Counted from the first letter of the stretch, positions 23,043-36,120 are shown. The stretch is DNA of 64,000 bases from Calliopum simillimum (GCA_951812925.1 OX638368.1:153312492-153376491); one strand, 5' to 3'. The notes: generated by a model from the letters alone, not told the origin. Translations and numbers: made by a program.

Positions 23043-23479
23043 GTAGTGTATTTGGTTTATAGGACTTAAAAGGTTTTCACGAAGTTCTGGGCAAATAAAG
23101 TTGATACTCTAAATTTTTTTTCTCCTATTTATGATTTTAGCGACCAATTTATTATAAAAACGGTTCTAGTAACACATCTTTTTAAAGTTCTTTTTTATTA
23201 AATCCCCGTTTAATTTCCTTTAGTGGGTGGAACATTTGTCATACAATTTTTTTTGATTTTGTACAATTGATAAATATATAGTCAGTTTTTTCTACTTAGT
23301 TTTGAGTTATTTCGTAGCTGTGATCCAAAATATTATAGTCTATAGTCTGATAAGAATCATAAGGCATATTTTTTTTAAAAAGTGGTTATATTCATCATAA
23401 AGTTAAAACAACGATTTCCATACAGAAAACAAAATTTAATTTTTTTGAACATCAAATATCTCAAAACTTGAAAATCTTA
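23043..23479. other. Non-coding stretch
   Basis: AT-rich; no feature recognised. Confidence 0.5.
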
Positions 23480-23606
23480 GGGCCAATTTCACAATGTTTA
23501 GTTAAGCCTTAACTAGAACTTTAACTGGAACTTTGACATTAAATTTCATACAAAATTTTTATTTATCTGGAAGTTAAATTTTAACTGAACATTGTGAAAA
23601 TGGCCC
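23480..23606. mobile_element. 127-bp PIF/Harbinger-type MITE
   Basis: It has inverted ends GGGCCAATTTCACAATGTT and AACATTGTGAAAATGGCCC, with TTA on both sides (23477-23479 and 23607-23609). The centre repeats AACTNGAACTTTAACT-like words. The TTA duplication and GGG/CCC ends fit PIF/Harbinger. Confidence 0.8.
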
Positions 23607-23810
23607 TTAGTGTTTTTCACTTGTATAGGGACGAAATATACATATATTGTAAAGAAATTTATTATTTTGTTGTGGTAAATAAATATTGGAAATGCGAAGA
23701 TACATCGGATTTATATTTTTTTGTGCTACTATATATGTGAAAATCAGAAAATATACGGGGTGCATCAAAAGTTCCATAATGGTCAAATATTTTGAAAGCT
23801 ACAAATCAGA

Positions 23811-24438
23811 ACTAGTAGGGGTGTAACTTTTGGCCTGGCCAAACATTAAATACCCTACACTGCAGTATTTTGAAATTTGTTTGTGTCCGAGTTCGTCTAG
23901 TTTTAGCTCAGAGCATGCATTTATTGCCTTTAGTATTTGAGTGAAATTTAGTAGGATTATCTCAAAAAACTCTTTCAGTATAGCATTTTGAAACTTTCGC
24001 TTATATGGAAGGTACCATGCCCTCTTCTCCGATTTAACCCAGTTAATGGTCAGAGCTTGCTGTTACAATTCGTAGTATTTATGTGTATTTTGGTTCCATT
24101 GTCGTGAAAAATATTCCTAAAGTTGCATTTTGAATATATTTTTTGTATGGGCGGTAGGGGTGTCCGTTTACCGCGTTTGCTCATTTTCAATCCTACGAGC
24201 TAACTTTGACGACGAAGGCAGTATACCATTTCATTGACTATATTTCATAGAATTATCTTGTTCAGTTTCTCCAATAAATGTATTTCCATACCCAGCCAGC
24301 CATGCAGTCAGACGAACATGGCTATATTGACTCAAAAGTTGACGCTTATCAAGAATATATACACTTTTCTATATCTGCCACGCTTCCTTCTCTGCGTTAC
24401 AAATGGAAGGACAAAGTGTATGTACCCTGGGTGTAGGC
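23811..24438 (+). mobile_element. GGGTATAA-family repeat, near-complete copy
   Basis: It begins ACTAGTAGGGGTGTAACTTT and GGCCTGGCCAAACATTAAAT and ends ACCCTGGGTGTAGG. Compared with the copy at 51694 it has one fewer internal repeat (TATATGGGAGG...TTTTGAAACTT unit) and a damaged 3' end. Confidence 0.82.
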
Positions 24439-25372
24439 TAATATTTTAAGAGAGCTATTCAACAATACAAATCATGATACAAATCATCTCCCCGCGGTGG
24501 GGTCATATTTCGTAAATTTGCCCGGACATCGACATATACATCGAAAATTACTAGTTTTGTTCTGGTTTTTATGAAGACCATTTGGTAACTAAAATTCGAT
24601 CCTGAAAATCAACTTTTTCTGTATATTTGGACCCCAGTGAATAATTTTTTATAAAAAACCTGGAGTGGATAGACCTTTGAGGTACAACCGAGTTCAAATA
24701 ACCCATGTTTGATTTACTATTTGATGCAAATCAAAAGATTTGGTACAGTGTTTCGCTATGGTCGGTCCAAGTAAAGAAACGGAGAGTTTCAAGGGATATT
24801 AAAAATGGGGCAGATGTATGTATACTTCATGCCTATGTACAGGCCTATCTTTTAGATAACTTTCTTTCGAATTAACGCGCACGATAAGCTTAAAATGATA
24901 AAACTATTGTAAAACGTTGCAAAATGTAAAGAATTTAAAATATTTTGTTCTCTTTTCAGTTAGGGGAGCGCTGGCAGTACTTAAATTATACACTAAGTCC
25001 TTCGGGAGCATTAATTCGATACAGAAACTTATAAAATACTAATTTTATAACAAACTTTAATTTGAATTTGCTTAATTTAAATTGAAAAGAATAAAAAGTA
25101 GTTTTTCACCTAAATGTTGAGTTTTCATTATTTTACAGCCTTTTGGCACCATCTAGATCTTTCCGATCGAGTTCAAATTTCTTGTCAAATGCTTTTAGAT
25201 GAAATGTTAACTTGAGCGAAAATCAAAACAATTCATACACAATTCCACCTTGTCTGCTAAGACACCCATAGTGGCCACTAGATAGTATCACAAAAAAAAA
25301 AAGTTCGAATGACCAGCCCCAGTTTGAAAGATAATATTGAAGGAATTTTAAAGAAAAAAACATTTTTTTTTC
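24439..25372. other. Non-coding stretch
   Basis: A GC-rich palindrome CCCCGCGGTGGGG lies near 24491. Otherwise AT-rich with no gene seen. Confidence 0.5.
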
Positions 25373-25708
25373 AGTCTCTAAATTCGATGTGGTTTTATTT
25401 TTTCCCTATATCTCCGCCATTTGACGTCCGATCAACAAGTATAGTATATCGTTGTAAATGTCTCAACATGGATCTTATGATTTTTTGTGTGCTTCAATTC
25501 TATGTATAAGGTGTCTTTGGCACCTTAGGGTGGTAGAAACTGAGATAAAGAGTGCAACTAGTAGAATAATAATCTGAGATAAATAATTTTTATGAATAAA
25601 ATGTAGTCCATTTTGAGACATTTACAACGAAATACTATACTTGTTGATCGAACGTCAAATGGCGGAGATATAAGAAAAAAACAAAACCGCATCGAATTTA
25701 GGGGCCGA
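25373..25708. repeat. Inverted repeat with arms of about 100 bp
   Basis: 25373-25472 (CTAAATTCGATGTGGTTTTA onward) is the inverse of 25604-25708 with about 90 percent identity by eye. Shared words include CTCCGCCATTTGACG, GATCAACAAGTATAGTAT and CGTTGTAAATGTCTCAA. It is likely a foldback transposon relic; ends and target duplication are not resolved. Confidence 0.75.
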
Positions 25709-27921
25709 GGCCCTATCGTTCTCTGCGTTATACTGTAAACGGAAGCACAAAGTGAATATAAAGTACTTACAATTAGTGAAAGGTACAAAGGTACGGATTT
25801 ACTTACGTGAGTCATCCAACATAGATTTATAAATACTTCTACCATCATTTTATGGAAAATGAGTTAAGTACTGAAACTTTTTTGTCAATCTATTCTCTAT
25901 ACGACTAGAATGATGTCAAGCAAAACTTTGAATGTGAATTTTGAACAGATAGTCCACTCTGACGTTAACCGCCTCATATGAACACATGTGTGGAATTAAA
26001 AAATATTTAATTGAATTTCTAATGCTACTGTTTATTAATGATCATTGGTCAGCTGTGTATGAACTGATTAAAAAAAATTTAGTTACCGTTTTGTCATGCC
26101 TACAGGACACATTTAATTGTAATTTGTGTACTTAACGGTTTTTTTTTATATTTCGGTTGAATGGTGTTAGTTTTGCGTGCTGTTCCTAAGGGTGCACTAG
26201 GCTGCATCGATTTTTGTTTTATTTAAAAAAATTTTTTAACTTGAATTGTAGCCAGAATTTGGCAAATTAGGATTTTACCACACTATAAGACGCCATATTG
26301 TATTCACCAAGAATTCTCTAAATCTGACATCAGATTAATGATGAAATTTACGACAAAATATTAGAGAACTAATCTTTTTAGTGTTTGAAACAAAAAGGAA
26401 TTCACTTACCCTTATTCTGCCAATAGTTTGCATTGATTGTTGTAAATTTCTTTGTTACTTTTAACCAATTGCATTCTGGAATTAACTTTTTATATAAAAT
26501 ATTTAAATTATGAAATGAAAAAATTTACCACGATAGCATTTTGTTTTTAATTGAAATATTTGTATAGCTTTTAAACTGTTGCCGATAGCACTTGCAAGCT
26601 GATATATGTATTCTATAGTTTTTTCCATATCTGCTGAAAAGCAAAGAAAAAATTGACGCAGAGAAGTACCAAAAATTAAAATTAAAAAAAAAAAAAAAAA
26701 TAAATCCATTTTAATTCCCAGACAACACAATTTGTGTTTTCGAATTTATTTTAATTTACTTTTTTTTTATGTGTTTTGCCTTAATTCCTTCATTTTTGTG
26801 CCATTTTTTTTCGACTTGACACAAAAATTGTTAAATTTTTGATGACGTGTCCTTTGACGTCCTCGTTAGTTAGTTTTCAGTTCTCTGATGTGCGTGTATA
26901 TGTGTAAAGCGGCTGAGTTTGTGAATTTCTTATTTTTTGTTAACTTTTATTTTGTTGTAATAGCAAAATTTAAAAAAAAAATCCGCTGTTAAAGTTTTTT
27001 TCTTATATTATATATACTGTTGAAGTCGAGTCGTTTTCTGTAAAGGTACAAAAACTATCGCAATATATATGTAGGCTTTTTTGTATCTCCAGGATTTTTT
27101 TTTTTGTAGGAGTTGCGTGTTTGTTTACATTTCAGCTTAATCCTTCAACACAACTCTGTTAACTCTTGCTTCGTGTTTGCATTTTTACAATTTACTTTAA
27201 AACACTTGCAACAGTCAGAATCAAATTGAACAACGCAATTTAATTGAACTACGTGCATCAATTTATTTAAAAATTTAAAAATTTTTGTAAAGTTTAATAC
27301 TTATAATGCAATTTTCACAAAATAAACAATTAGTCAATAAATATAAACGCCAGTTAGGATATACTCGGTGGTGGGCAAAACGCTGTACAACGAGCACAAA
27401 ATTCAATAAAAGCAACTACAAAATACAATGGGAAGGTTCGTACAAAAAATATCGAATGCTTTGTCTATAAAACAAGACAAATTCAAAATAGCTGCTGAAA
27501 AATCAGGGAAATTCCTATTTACATGAAGGCTTGCGGCAATCATCGAGAGGGTTCACCTCACCCTCGACAGTTGGGTATTCAAGCACTGAACTGTGGACTG
27601 CTCTATAGAAGACCGTGTGAGAATAATCCAAAAGATTTCATCATTTGGCAAAAATTATATAAAAAACCGCGCTGTGGTTTGTGCGAGTGCGCTAGCCGGT
27701 CATAAGTCTGGAAATTTATGTGTATGTCCAAATAATAATATTATTACATAAATTTAAAGTAAAATACATACTTCGTTAACATATTTCAAGTACAAAAATA
27801 CCAAGTAATAATATCACCTCTGTATTTTTGTATCTTTAAGTTTACAAGTAAATAAGCATAGTAAGTTTGTTTAATCTATTAACTGATGGCTTGCATACTT
27901 GGATATTAGTTTTTTTTTTTT
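25709..27921. other. Non-coding stretch with one repeat fragment
   Basis: 25712-25765 is a fragment of the GGGTATAA family (CTCTGCGTTATACTGTAAAC, GAAGCACAAAGTGAATAT). The remainder is AT-rich DNA with poly(A) near 26683-26701 and no gene recognised. Confidence 0.5.
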
Positions 27922-28810
27922 TGTACCCTACACCCAGGGTATATTCACTTTGTCCTTCCATTTGTAACGCAGAGAAGGAGACATGACAGGTATGGAAAAG
28001 TGTATATATTCTTGATCAGCGTCACCTCTTGAGTCGATATAGCCATGTCAGTCTGGCAGGCTGGCTGGGTGTACGTGGAAATACATTTTTTGGGAAAACT
28101 GAGAAACATTTCAATGAGATTTGATATTCTGCCTCCGTCGTAAAAGCTAGCTTGGGGGATTGAAAATGAGCAAAATCGGTCAACGGACACGCCTACCGCC
28201 CATACAAAAATTATATTCAAAATGCAATAATAAGAGCATTATTTGCAATAACAGAAGCAAACTATACATAAATACTAGAGATAGTAAGTACAAGCTCTGA
28301 GCAACAACTAGGTGAATTCAGACTAGAGGGCGTGGCATCCCCCATATAAGCTAAAGTTTCAAAATGATGTATGGAAAGTGTTTTTTGAGATAATCCAACC
28401 AAATTTCACTCAAGTACTAAAAGCATTAATTGCAATTTCTTAGCAAAAGTAGGAGAATTAGGACTAGAGGGTGTGGCACCTCCCATATAAGCGAAAGTAT
28501 AAATATGTTACAGTTAAATATTTTTTTAAGAAACCCTAACCGAATTTTACTCAAACACTCAAAACAATAAATACAAGCTCTACGTAAAATCTAGGTAAGC
28601 TTATAGAGGGCGTGGCACTCCCCATATAAGCAATTTGTTCTTATACCCTCCTAAAAGTTATGGAAGAATAAAACAATTTATTGTAATAAAAACTTGTGCG
28701 TACAAGAATATTGCATAGTATTTATAAACTAAGTGTTTAATATGTACTTGAAATGCAGTGTAGGGTATTTAGTTTTTGGCCAGGCCAAAGATACCACCCT
28801 TACTAGTTTT
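27922..28810 (-). mobile_element. GGGTATAA-family repeat, long inverted copy
   Basis: On the minus strand it starts ACTAGTAAGGGTGGTATCTT at 28810 and ends ACCCTGGGTGTAGGGTAC at 27922. It has about three internal tandem units of roughly 130-150 bp, each containing GCTTATATGGGAGGTGCCAC and TTGGTTGGATTATCTCAAAA. It is the copy with the most units. There is no coding capacity. Confidence 0.85.
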
Positions 28811-31261
28811 CATTGAATAAAAAGAAAATCCGGGTGGATCATCAAAAAAATCCCGAAATTTCGAAAGACTAGACTTTGATCTAGATCAAAAAATATTAAT
28901 CTTTTTTGCACAATGTAAAACGATATTAATTAAATTTTTTGCAGAGAAACAGAGGAGTAAAGATAGGGCGTAGTTATGTTCAGGGAAGATGTTTAAGGGG
29001 AAAAAATAATAGAGGTTGGTTTTACATTCTACTCTGCCAGTGGCACACTAGAAGTGCATGGAGTCAACTTCATAAATTTAATAAAAATTTAGTTTTTGTA
29101 GCGAAGCTCCCTTAAGGGATGGAATAAGGAGAAAATATGTTCAGGGAAAATATATAGGGGGAAAATAATTTGTGCTGATAACATTTCATCTCTTTAAAGG
29201 CCAAACCTGAGTAGTTATAGGGCTATTTGTTGATCATGCTCACATTATTTTGACATCAATGGGAAGCCACTAAACACCACCTAACCTTCTCCACTATATG
29301 GCTTATGCTTTTCTAATCAAACATTGCAAATAACGTGATTGCAGGGTATCCAAAACCCATTAGAGTAACATTTTTTTCAAGTAAGCCACCTAAAACCGAC
29401 TTTTCGAAAGGAATGGAATGTTTTCCGGGTTTTATTGAAAATGAGTTACTTTATAGATTTCGATGTTCTCTTTCCGAATTTCCATTTTGCCACCAAGTAT
29501 ATTGTCCGCTGAAATCAGTTATTTTGCAAATATTTCATTGACGGTTACTTTAAGAAAAAGATAGTGATAGATACTTAAATAGTCTTAAAGTTGTTTTCGT
29601 ACGACTTATAGCTTAGGAGATATCTCAATCCGAAATAATGAAAAGTAAGTCAATAGTGGATGCCATTTGTGAGTGCGCATAGTGATATGTTGAGATTTAA
29701 ATTGCGAATTGCTTATTGCTTATTCTACAAGCTATACCTATATTGTTTTTTTTTTGTACAACCTCTAGTTTTTTGGATTTTATTATGAGTTAATGTACAG
29801 GTCTGCATGTAGGAATAAAGGAAAAATTCTTAAAAAACTTAGGGAAATACTTACAATGCTTTGGCACTTTACCTAATAATTTTGTTAATTGACTAAGAAA
29901 ATTTACCATAGTTTTATTTATAATATTACCTAAGAATTTAGCTTAAGCATACTTGTATACTTATGTAAGCGTAAGCCTCAGGCAAATTATACTAGATCCT
30001 TAGGTGAATATTCCAAAGTTTTTTAAAATGCATTTACCTTCAGTAAAAAAATTTCAACAAATTTTGATGGCACTAAATTCGGTCCGCGGATTTTCTGCAA
30101 GAAAAATTTTTGGATTTCATCAAGTATTTGCTGAGCAATGGCAAATGCAAAAAGTAACCCCCCCAAAGTTCTACTGAGCAATAGTACTTAGACTACAATA
30201 ATAAAAAGTTTCAAAAAGGAAGTTTGCAAGAAGACAAAAAATCCAAGGTATACTACAGAATACTAGCAGTATCAATGCAAATCAAATTAAATGCATTGTA
30301 ACTACTATATTTAAATATTCTTAGTAAGACTTTATTTCTCGTTATTTTTATTTTAAATAATTTTTAGTTTTGATTAATGCTGAGAATGATATTGTATTTA
30401 TAAAAATATTGGTCCTTTCAGTCGTATATCGGAAAGAACGTATCAATGTCATTTTTATCACTCGGTTCATAAATTTGCGATAATTCCTCATTTTTATAAT
30501 AATAAATGCATAAATTTAAATTACCTTTGTTTTCAAGAATGCAACGCAGCACAAAAAACAGATAATGTAAATTTATTCATATCGTTGATAAAAATTACAT
30601 TTAAAAGCATTTAAAATTTTGCATTCCTTTTTTTCGTTTTTGTTGTCAAACGGATGATTGACTTCTTTGGTAACGGATATCCGTTCGTACATATTTTACA
30701 ACTACAACTACAATTATAATTGCTGTGCAACATCAGTGTTCACATTAACTGCATATGTGTTTTTTTTTTCGTCGTAATTTTATTTTTCATTCAGCCATCC
30801 TTTAATGCAGTTGTGTGCGAGTGCAGCAAGAGCAATACCAAAATGTCACAGGCAACCGCAAATAACTGTGCGCTTTTGCCGCGCGTCATGAAGAAGTGAC
30901 TCGTTAACGCATCACAGCAGAGACAGGCAATTATTTTCTTCATTTTATTTTTGCAATTTTTTTTTTTATATTATTTTACTTCAATATTTTATTGCAATAT
31001 GAAACATAAAGTTATCATTCTCATGTAATAACAATTGGATGGACCTTAAATTAGAATAGTTGGGAACGAAGTTCCAAGCAACTTTAATTTTCCCATATAA
31101 GTAATTGGTCATTTTAAAGATAAAAAATAATACTATGCGCGTATTTAATCGAAAATATCAAAATGGTTTTGAATACATCAAAAATTAGGTACTGTTCTTG
31201 TTTGAAATTGTTTCGTCTTCATTTTCAAAAAACCGTTTTGGGACCTTTTTCAAAATCTGCA
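28811..31261. other. Non-coding stretch with a partial palindrome copy
   Basis: 29335-29690 is a diverged single-arm copy of the large palindrome at 31262 (GGAATGTTTTCCGGG, GAGTTACTTTATAGATTTCG, TTTTCGTACGACTTATAGC). 29800-30020 is related in inverse to 38730-39010 (CTTAGGTAA-rich). Two similar GTTCAGGGAAnATnT blocks occur near 28977 and 29139. No host gene seen. Confidence 0.55.
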
Positions 31262-32648
31262 TAAATAGTACAATCATTTGGGAGAATAAAATGATGTTAC
31301 CTGGAATGTTTTGCGGGATTTTTGCAAATGAGTTATTTTATAGATTTCGATGTGCTCTTTCAGAATTTCAACTTTGCTACCTCGAATCGTGTTCGCTTAC
31401 GCCGCCATATTGGAAAAATGGCGTCCGAAATCAGTTTTTTACAAATATCTCTTTAACGTTTATATTTAGAGAAAAATATTGTGGCGCAATATTGTAGCTT
31501 ATAAAATTTTCTATAAATGTGACCTCTTAATTGTTTTCTTACGACTTATAACTCAGCAGATATCCTAATTCAAAATTTAAAAAAAAAAAATTGTAAATTG
31601 CGCATGCCACTTATGAGTATGCACAGTGATGTGTTGAGCTTAAAATTACGATAACTCATGAACGGTGAGTCGCACATTCAAAATAAAAACACCTATTTAT
31701 AGGAAATTACTTTCACTATAAGCTATTTTTTATTATTTTTTTTCGCGTGACCTATAGTTTACGAGATATTTTTTCAACAAACCTAAAATTTATAAAAAAC
31801 CGTTATTTCAAAATAGCTCCAAAACGGTTCGTCCTTGAAAAAAATTGTTCATGCATTTTGTGGACCGTTTAATTCCCTATAAGAATTGTATGTTTCTGTC
31901 CGAACTATTTTTTCGTCAGTATTACCCTTCATGAGATATCGCAACTTGAAAATCAGTCTAAATTGAACATAGTATGGAGCATAAGAAGTACAATGTTCAA
32001 TTTTGAATAATTTTCAAGACGCGATATCTCATGAACGGTAAGTCAGACGAAAAAACAGTTCGGAGAGATTCTTAAAGGAATTGAACGGACCTTTTTGGAG
32101 CTATTTTGAAAAAAAAAAGGTTTTTTTCTAAATTTTAGGTTTGTTGAAAAATATCTTCTAAACTATAAGTCATGTAAAAAAAAATAAAATGAAGCTTATA
32201 GTGGAAGTAATTCCCTATAAATAGGTGTTTCTACTTTGAACATGTAACTTACCGTTCATGAGTTATTGTAATTTTAAGCTCAACACATAACCGTGCCCAC
32301 TCATAAGCAGCATGCACAATTTACTATTTTTTTTTTTTCAAATTTTGAATAAGGATATCTCCTGAGTTATAAGTCGTACGAAAACAAATAAGGAGTCAAT
32401 TTTATAGAAAATTTTATAGGCTACAATATTGTACCACAATATTTTTCTCTAAATGTAACCGTTAAAGAGATATTTGTAAAAATCTGATTTTGGACGCCAT
32501 TTTTCCAATGTGGGGGCGCGAGCGAACATGACTCGAGGTAGCAAAGTTTAAATTCTGAAAGAGCACACCGAAATCTATAAAATAACTCATTTGCAAAAAT
32601 CCTGCAAAACTTTCCAGGTAAAACTACCAAATGACTGTACTCAAATCT
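31262..32648. repeat. 1.4-kb palindrome (long inverted repeat)
   Basis: The left arm (from about 31262, AATAGTACAATCATTTGGG) and right arm (to about 32648) mirror each other over roughly 650-690 bp each, around a centre near 31970. Shared words include GAGTTATTTTATAGATTTCG, GAGAAAAATATTG, TTACGACTTATAACTCA-like and CTATAAATAGGTGTTT. Open frames in both arms give the same conceptual peptide (..ANELFYRFRCALSEF..), which is a shadow of the repeat. A transcript would form a very long hairpin. It is probably a foldback transposon. Confidence 0.88.
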
Positions 32649-33685
32649 AAAGTGTTAGTTTTTTTAATTCAATTACCAACAAAATGAGCCAGTAGTAGCC
32701 CAATAGTAAAATTTTTAATTTTTTTATTTGAATTTATAATTTCTTAAAACAAATTAACTGAAGTTAAATTACATTTATAACAGCATTAACAAAAATGAGT
32801 TAAATCTGGTATGTTCTGAAATCCCATTCACTTCGGAATCAGAATGAAAGCAATCTTTAAGAGCTCCGCATTTCGATAATTAACACCAAATCGGATTTAT
32901 GTTTCGGAAGGTCGAATAGGAAGCATAAGTTAATTTTATTTGTTGAAATACAAATCCAACTATATCTTATTTGTCGCAATACAGAGCTCTTGAAGATTGC
33001 TTTCATTCCGACTCCGAAGTGAATCGGAATTCAGAACATGCCTGATTAATTTTATTTTTTCCACAATTTATTTTACGCAAAACTTAAAACGCAAACACAA
33101 AACGAAAATTATGAAAATTGTAATTTGTTTTCGTTACGATTCAAATTTATTTGCCCCTACTTACTAAAAACTGATATAAAACTAGCCCCCACTCCATCCC
33201 TTTTTCACTAGTTTCGGTCTAGTACCAACCGTGAACTAGTATTTTTTGTTGACAGTCTCATATTTTTACTGCAGGGATTCTTTTCAATTATCTCGCTTCA
33301 TTGCCTAGTAATTTCTAGAAACACATAAGAGAACATGTTGTCAGAACATATCAGTTTAAATACCTATTACTTTCCTTTTAAGCACCGTGCGAATGTATCC
33401 TCCGAATCTTTTTACACAATATGTACTTGAACAATTTCTGTGTTGCTATAGACTTTTCTTGGCTATAAGCAACAAGCTTTACCCTTTTTATATTGAACAA
33501 ATTCTAAGAATTTTACTTTGAGCTGAAATTTTCAAATACATAAAATTTACTCATCAATTATCAAAGATTTAGCCTTCAATAAAATTAAAAAATAATTTAC
33601 TTATGATAGGTGATTTGTCTTTAAAAGTCATCTTAATAGTTATAATAGTACTTTTGTAGTTTTATCAAAATTTTATCGCGCGAAA
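32649..33685. other. Upstream region of the first OBP gene
   Basis: Apart from the MITE at 32804-33046, it is AT-rich with no other recognised feature. No convincing TATA box or initiator was identified just before 33686. Confidence 0.45.
32804..33046. mobile_element. Foldback MITE, about 243 bp
   Basis: Arms of about 68 bp: 32804-32873 (ATGTTCTGAAATCCCATTCA onward) is the inverse of 32979-33046. Both include CACTTCGG and GAATGAAAGCAATCTT and GAGCTC. The target duplication may be TAA/TTA but is not certain. It lies about 640 bp upstream of the 33686 OBP start. Confidence 0.8.
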
Positions 33686-34209
33686 ATGGTATATCATAAT
33701 GTAATAACAATTGTATTCCTGACAGCTGTATTGTTTTCATTGGTAAGACACCAACAACATGAAAAAAGAAGCTAAATTTTATATGTTGAATTTTCAAGAT
33801 TTCAGCCGATTTTCAACAACATGATATGAAGGATGTTTCCCAAGCTCATCAGAATTGTTTTGCGCAGCATCGACCCGATCCCGAGACTTTCCAGAAATAC
33901 CTTGAATTTGATTTTGAACCAAGTTCAAAAACCAGTTGCTACGTTAAATGTTTGTTGGAGAAACTAGATTTGTTCGATCCTGCTGAAGGTTTTCTTAAAC
34001 ACAATATTATGACTCAATTGACTGCAAGAAATCCGAAAGCGTTAGAACCTTTAATGAAGTCGTTTAATCAATGTGCCACTTTAAATCCGCGTCCTAATAA
34101 TAACGACACATGTGGTTGGGCTGCGCGTAGTTTTGACTGTTTCATGAAGAAGAATAGAGCTGTTATCTTACAGAGTTTTTCCAATGATAAGCCACAGAAG
34201 AGTTTGTAA
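33686..34209 (+). CDS. Single-domain odorant-binding protein (OBP A), two exons
   Basis: Exon 1 is 33686-33742 and exon 2 is 33799-34209, joined in phase 0 (donor GTAAGA, acceptor TTTTCAAG); 155 residues. Exon 1 is the hydrophobic signal peptide MVYHNVITIVFLTAVLFSL, and cleavage after ..ISA is likely. The mature protein shows the classic six-cysteine PBP/GOBP pattern: C-x26-C-x3-C-x40-C-x12-C-x8-C (QNC, SCYVKC, NQC, DTC, FDC). OBPs are secreted, six-helix, three-disulphide carriers of small hydrophobic ligands. A second AG (TTTCAG, 33801-33805) would break the frame, so the earlier acceptor is chosen. An AATAAA signal lies near 34275. Same spacing as OBP B, so they are paralogues. It resembles the Obp99/Obp83g type; the orthologue is not determined. 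Confidence 0.93.
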
Positions 34210-34610
34210 ATGGTACAATAATATTTTTTTTTGTTTTTTCTTTCAAATCGATTGTCATGAATAAGAATTGAAAAATAAATGTTTAGGTTTTTGATTGTTA
34301 CGAAATTGTATGTAGCTTGACTTTTTTATGAAAAAATTAGTGTAAGTAAAGTAGGTCAAAGCCAAGTCGTACACTAAACAAACTATTTTTCAATGCCCCA
34401 CAACTAAGTATGCAAAAATAATTTAAGAAATTTGAAGTACATTTTTAAATAGCTTATTTAATCCTTCAATTTTAACAAAATCCAAACTTGAAATTTTCCG
34501 TTATTTTTGAAAATAAATAAAAAGTTACAGAAATCAAGCAGTACCAAAGCCAAAGTCGAACACCTTAACAAAATTATAATTTTTACATGAGTTCAGTAAT
34601 TAGCGTACAT
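34210..34610. other. 3' flank of OBP A
   Basis: It contains the likely poly(A) signal AATAAA near 34275 and AT-rich sequence. Nothing else was recognised. Confidence 0.45.
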
Positions 34611-34612
34611 TA

Positions 34613-35014
34613 GGCCGGGTCAAATTTTTTTGCGGCAAAGAGTATAGCAATAAATAAATCTACTAAAAATTCTAAAAAACTTTGCCCAAGAAACCATGGG
34701 TCTAAAATCAATATCGAGCCGCCGTAAATTGCGTTGAAGTTTTAAAGTACTACTTTAAAATACAATACGAAAAAAGAAAAAATTCAAATACTTTTAATAA
34801 TTTTATATGAAACAAGAATAAAAAAATTTGAATTTTTTCTGTTTTTGTTTTGTATTTTAAAGTAGTACATCAAAACTTCAACGCAATTTACGGCGGCTCG
34901 ATATTGATTTTAGACCCATGGTTTCTTGGGCAAAGTTTTTTAGAATTTTTCATAGATTTTTTTGTTGCTATACTCTTTGCCAATGTTTTGTTTCCCGAAC
35001 AAATTGACCCGGCC
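34613..35014. mobile_element. GGCCGGGTCAA snapback MITE, copy 3 (intact)
   Basis: The 402-bp palindromic element GGCCGGGTCAA...TTGACCCGGCC is flanked by TA (34611-34612, 35015-35016). The two arms are complementary along almost the whole length, meeting in an A/T-rich centre. The TA target points to the Tc1/mariner superfamily. This is the reference copy for those at 11769 and 20943. Confidence 0.9.
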
Positions 35015-35044
35015 TAGTGTACATTTTTTTAATTTTTTGTTTTT

Positions 35045-35610
35045 TGTCATGTTTAGTCCTCTTGGCATCCTTTGAATTAGTTTTTCACAATAACTCGGAT
35101 AAATTTATTCCCATTTGCCATGAATACCCTTTCCAGTTCAGTTTTTGAAGAAATATTGTGCTGGCGAACTTTTGCGTCCAGATAATTCCACAAGATTTTA
35201 ATAGCATTTATATCTGGACCCTGCACCAGTGTTACGAATATATTGGGACAGTTCTATTGAATCCATGATCTCATATTATAAGGAATATGTTTAAGATCGT
35301 TTTCTTGGTAAAAATATTGTACATATCACTACATTGACCAAGTTTTTCCTTAAATTGCAGTAAGTTTAGTCTTAAAATGTTCAAATAAATCTTATGATCC
35401 TTACTTCCATCAACAAAATGGAGTATTCTAGGCCCAGCTGCTGAAAAGAGCCCCAAACTATTAGGGAACCACCTTCATGTTCTACATTTGGTCTAACGTT
35501 TTTCTTTAACAAAGAAGAAGCATCAAGAGGCTCGGTAGCTGTTTGCTAAAACTCATTGCCATAAATATTTTTCTTTTGGAAAAATGTCCTCTTCTTGAAT
35601 AAAAGTAAGA
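35045..35610 (-). pseudogene. Tc1-type transposase relic
   Basis: Reading the minus strand across frames gives VRPNVEHEGGSLIVWG, SFSAAGPRILHFVDGS, HKIYLNILRLNL, ELLKSC/NLW-like residues, and ISSKTELERVF.. near 35100. This is the order found in Tc1 transposases (GGGSLMVWGCF, VYLNIL, DLNPIE..LW, ..MPRR). The second and third catalytic residues are not readable because of frameshifts. It lies 30 bp from the snapback MITE and is not intact at either end. Confidence 0.78.
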
Positions 35611-35639
35611 TTTATACTATTGGATCAGACGGCAGACCA

Positions 35640-36120
35640 TACATATGGAGAAAACCAACCAGATTTAGCCATAGATTTACTTGATTTATTCTAAATACTA
35701 GATTCACCAAAACTTAAGTTCACTAAAAAGTATATAAATCTGTCCAAATTGTTTAGGATTTGGTCCTGGTTTATGCTAGACATTCCTTAGATTTACCATT
35801 AGATTTTAACATATTTTCTCTAGTTCATAAATCCATCAAAAACTAAAGAGATTGAGACTCAAGACATACCAAAGATCCTAAGATCCTAGATAAACCAAAA
35901 ACTAAAGAGAATAGGTCCCAAGTGTTAAAGATTTGGTTTCAGATTTTCGTGATTTACTCTAAATTATTAAAAAAAATAAAAGAAATTTGACCTCAGATTT
36001 TGCCAGATTTAGTTGACAGATTAACCTTAGATTTACCAAAAACTAAAGGGATTGGTCCCAAGTTTTAAGGATTTGTCCTAGATCTACTTATCTCAGATTT
36101 TTCACTGGACTTATAGCCTG
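35640..36120. repeat. Degenerate tandem repeat (AGATTTACCAAAAACTAAAG-like units)
   Basis: Words such as AGATTTACCA, CAAAAACTAAAG, GGTCCCAAG and GATTTGGTC recur about every 90-130 bp, in variable order. This looks like an old decayed tandem array. No transposon ends or coding capacity were seen. Confidence 0.55.

Noticed and set aside
29335..32630. Three similar small proteins (ANELFYRFRCALSEF type) at 29335, 31198 and 32421
   Set aside because: They are reading frames through arms of one palindromic repeat; the surrounding non-coding sequence is equally conserved.
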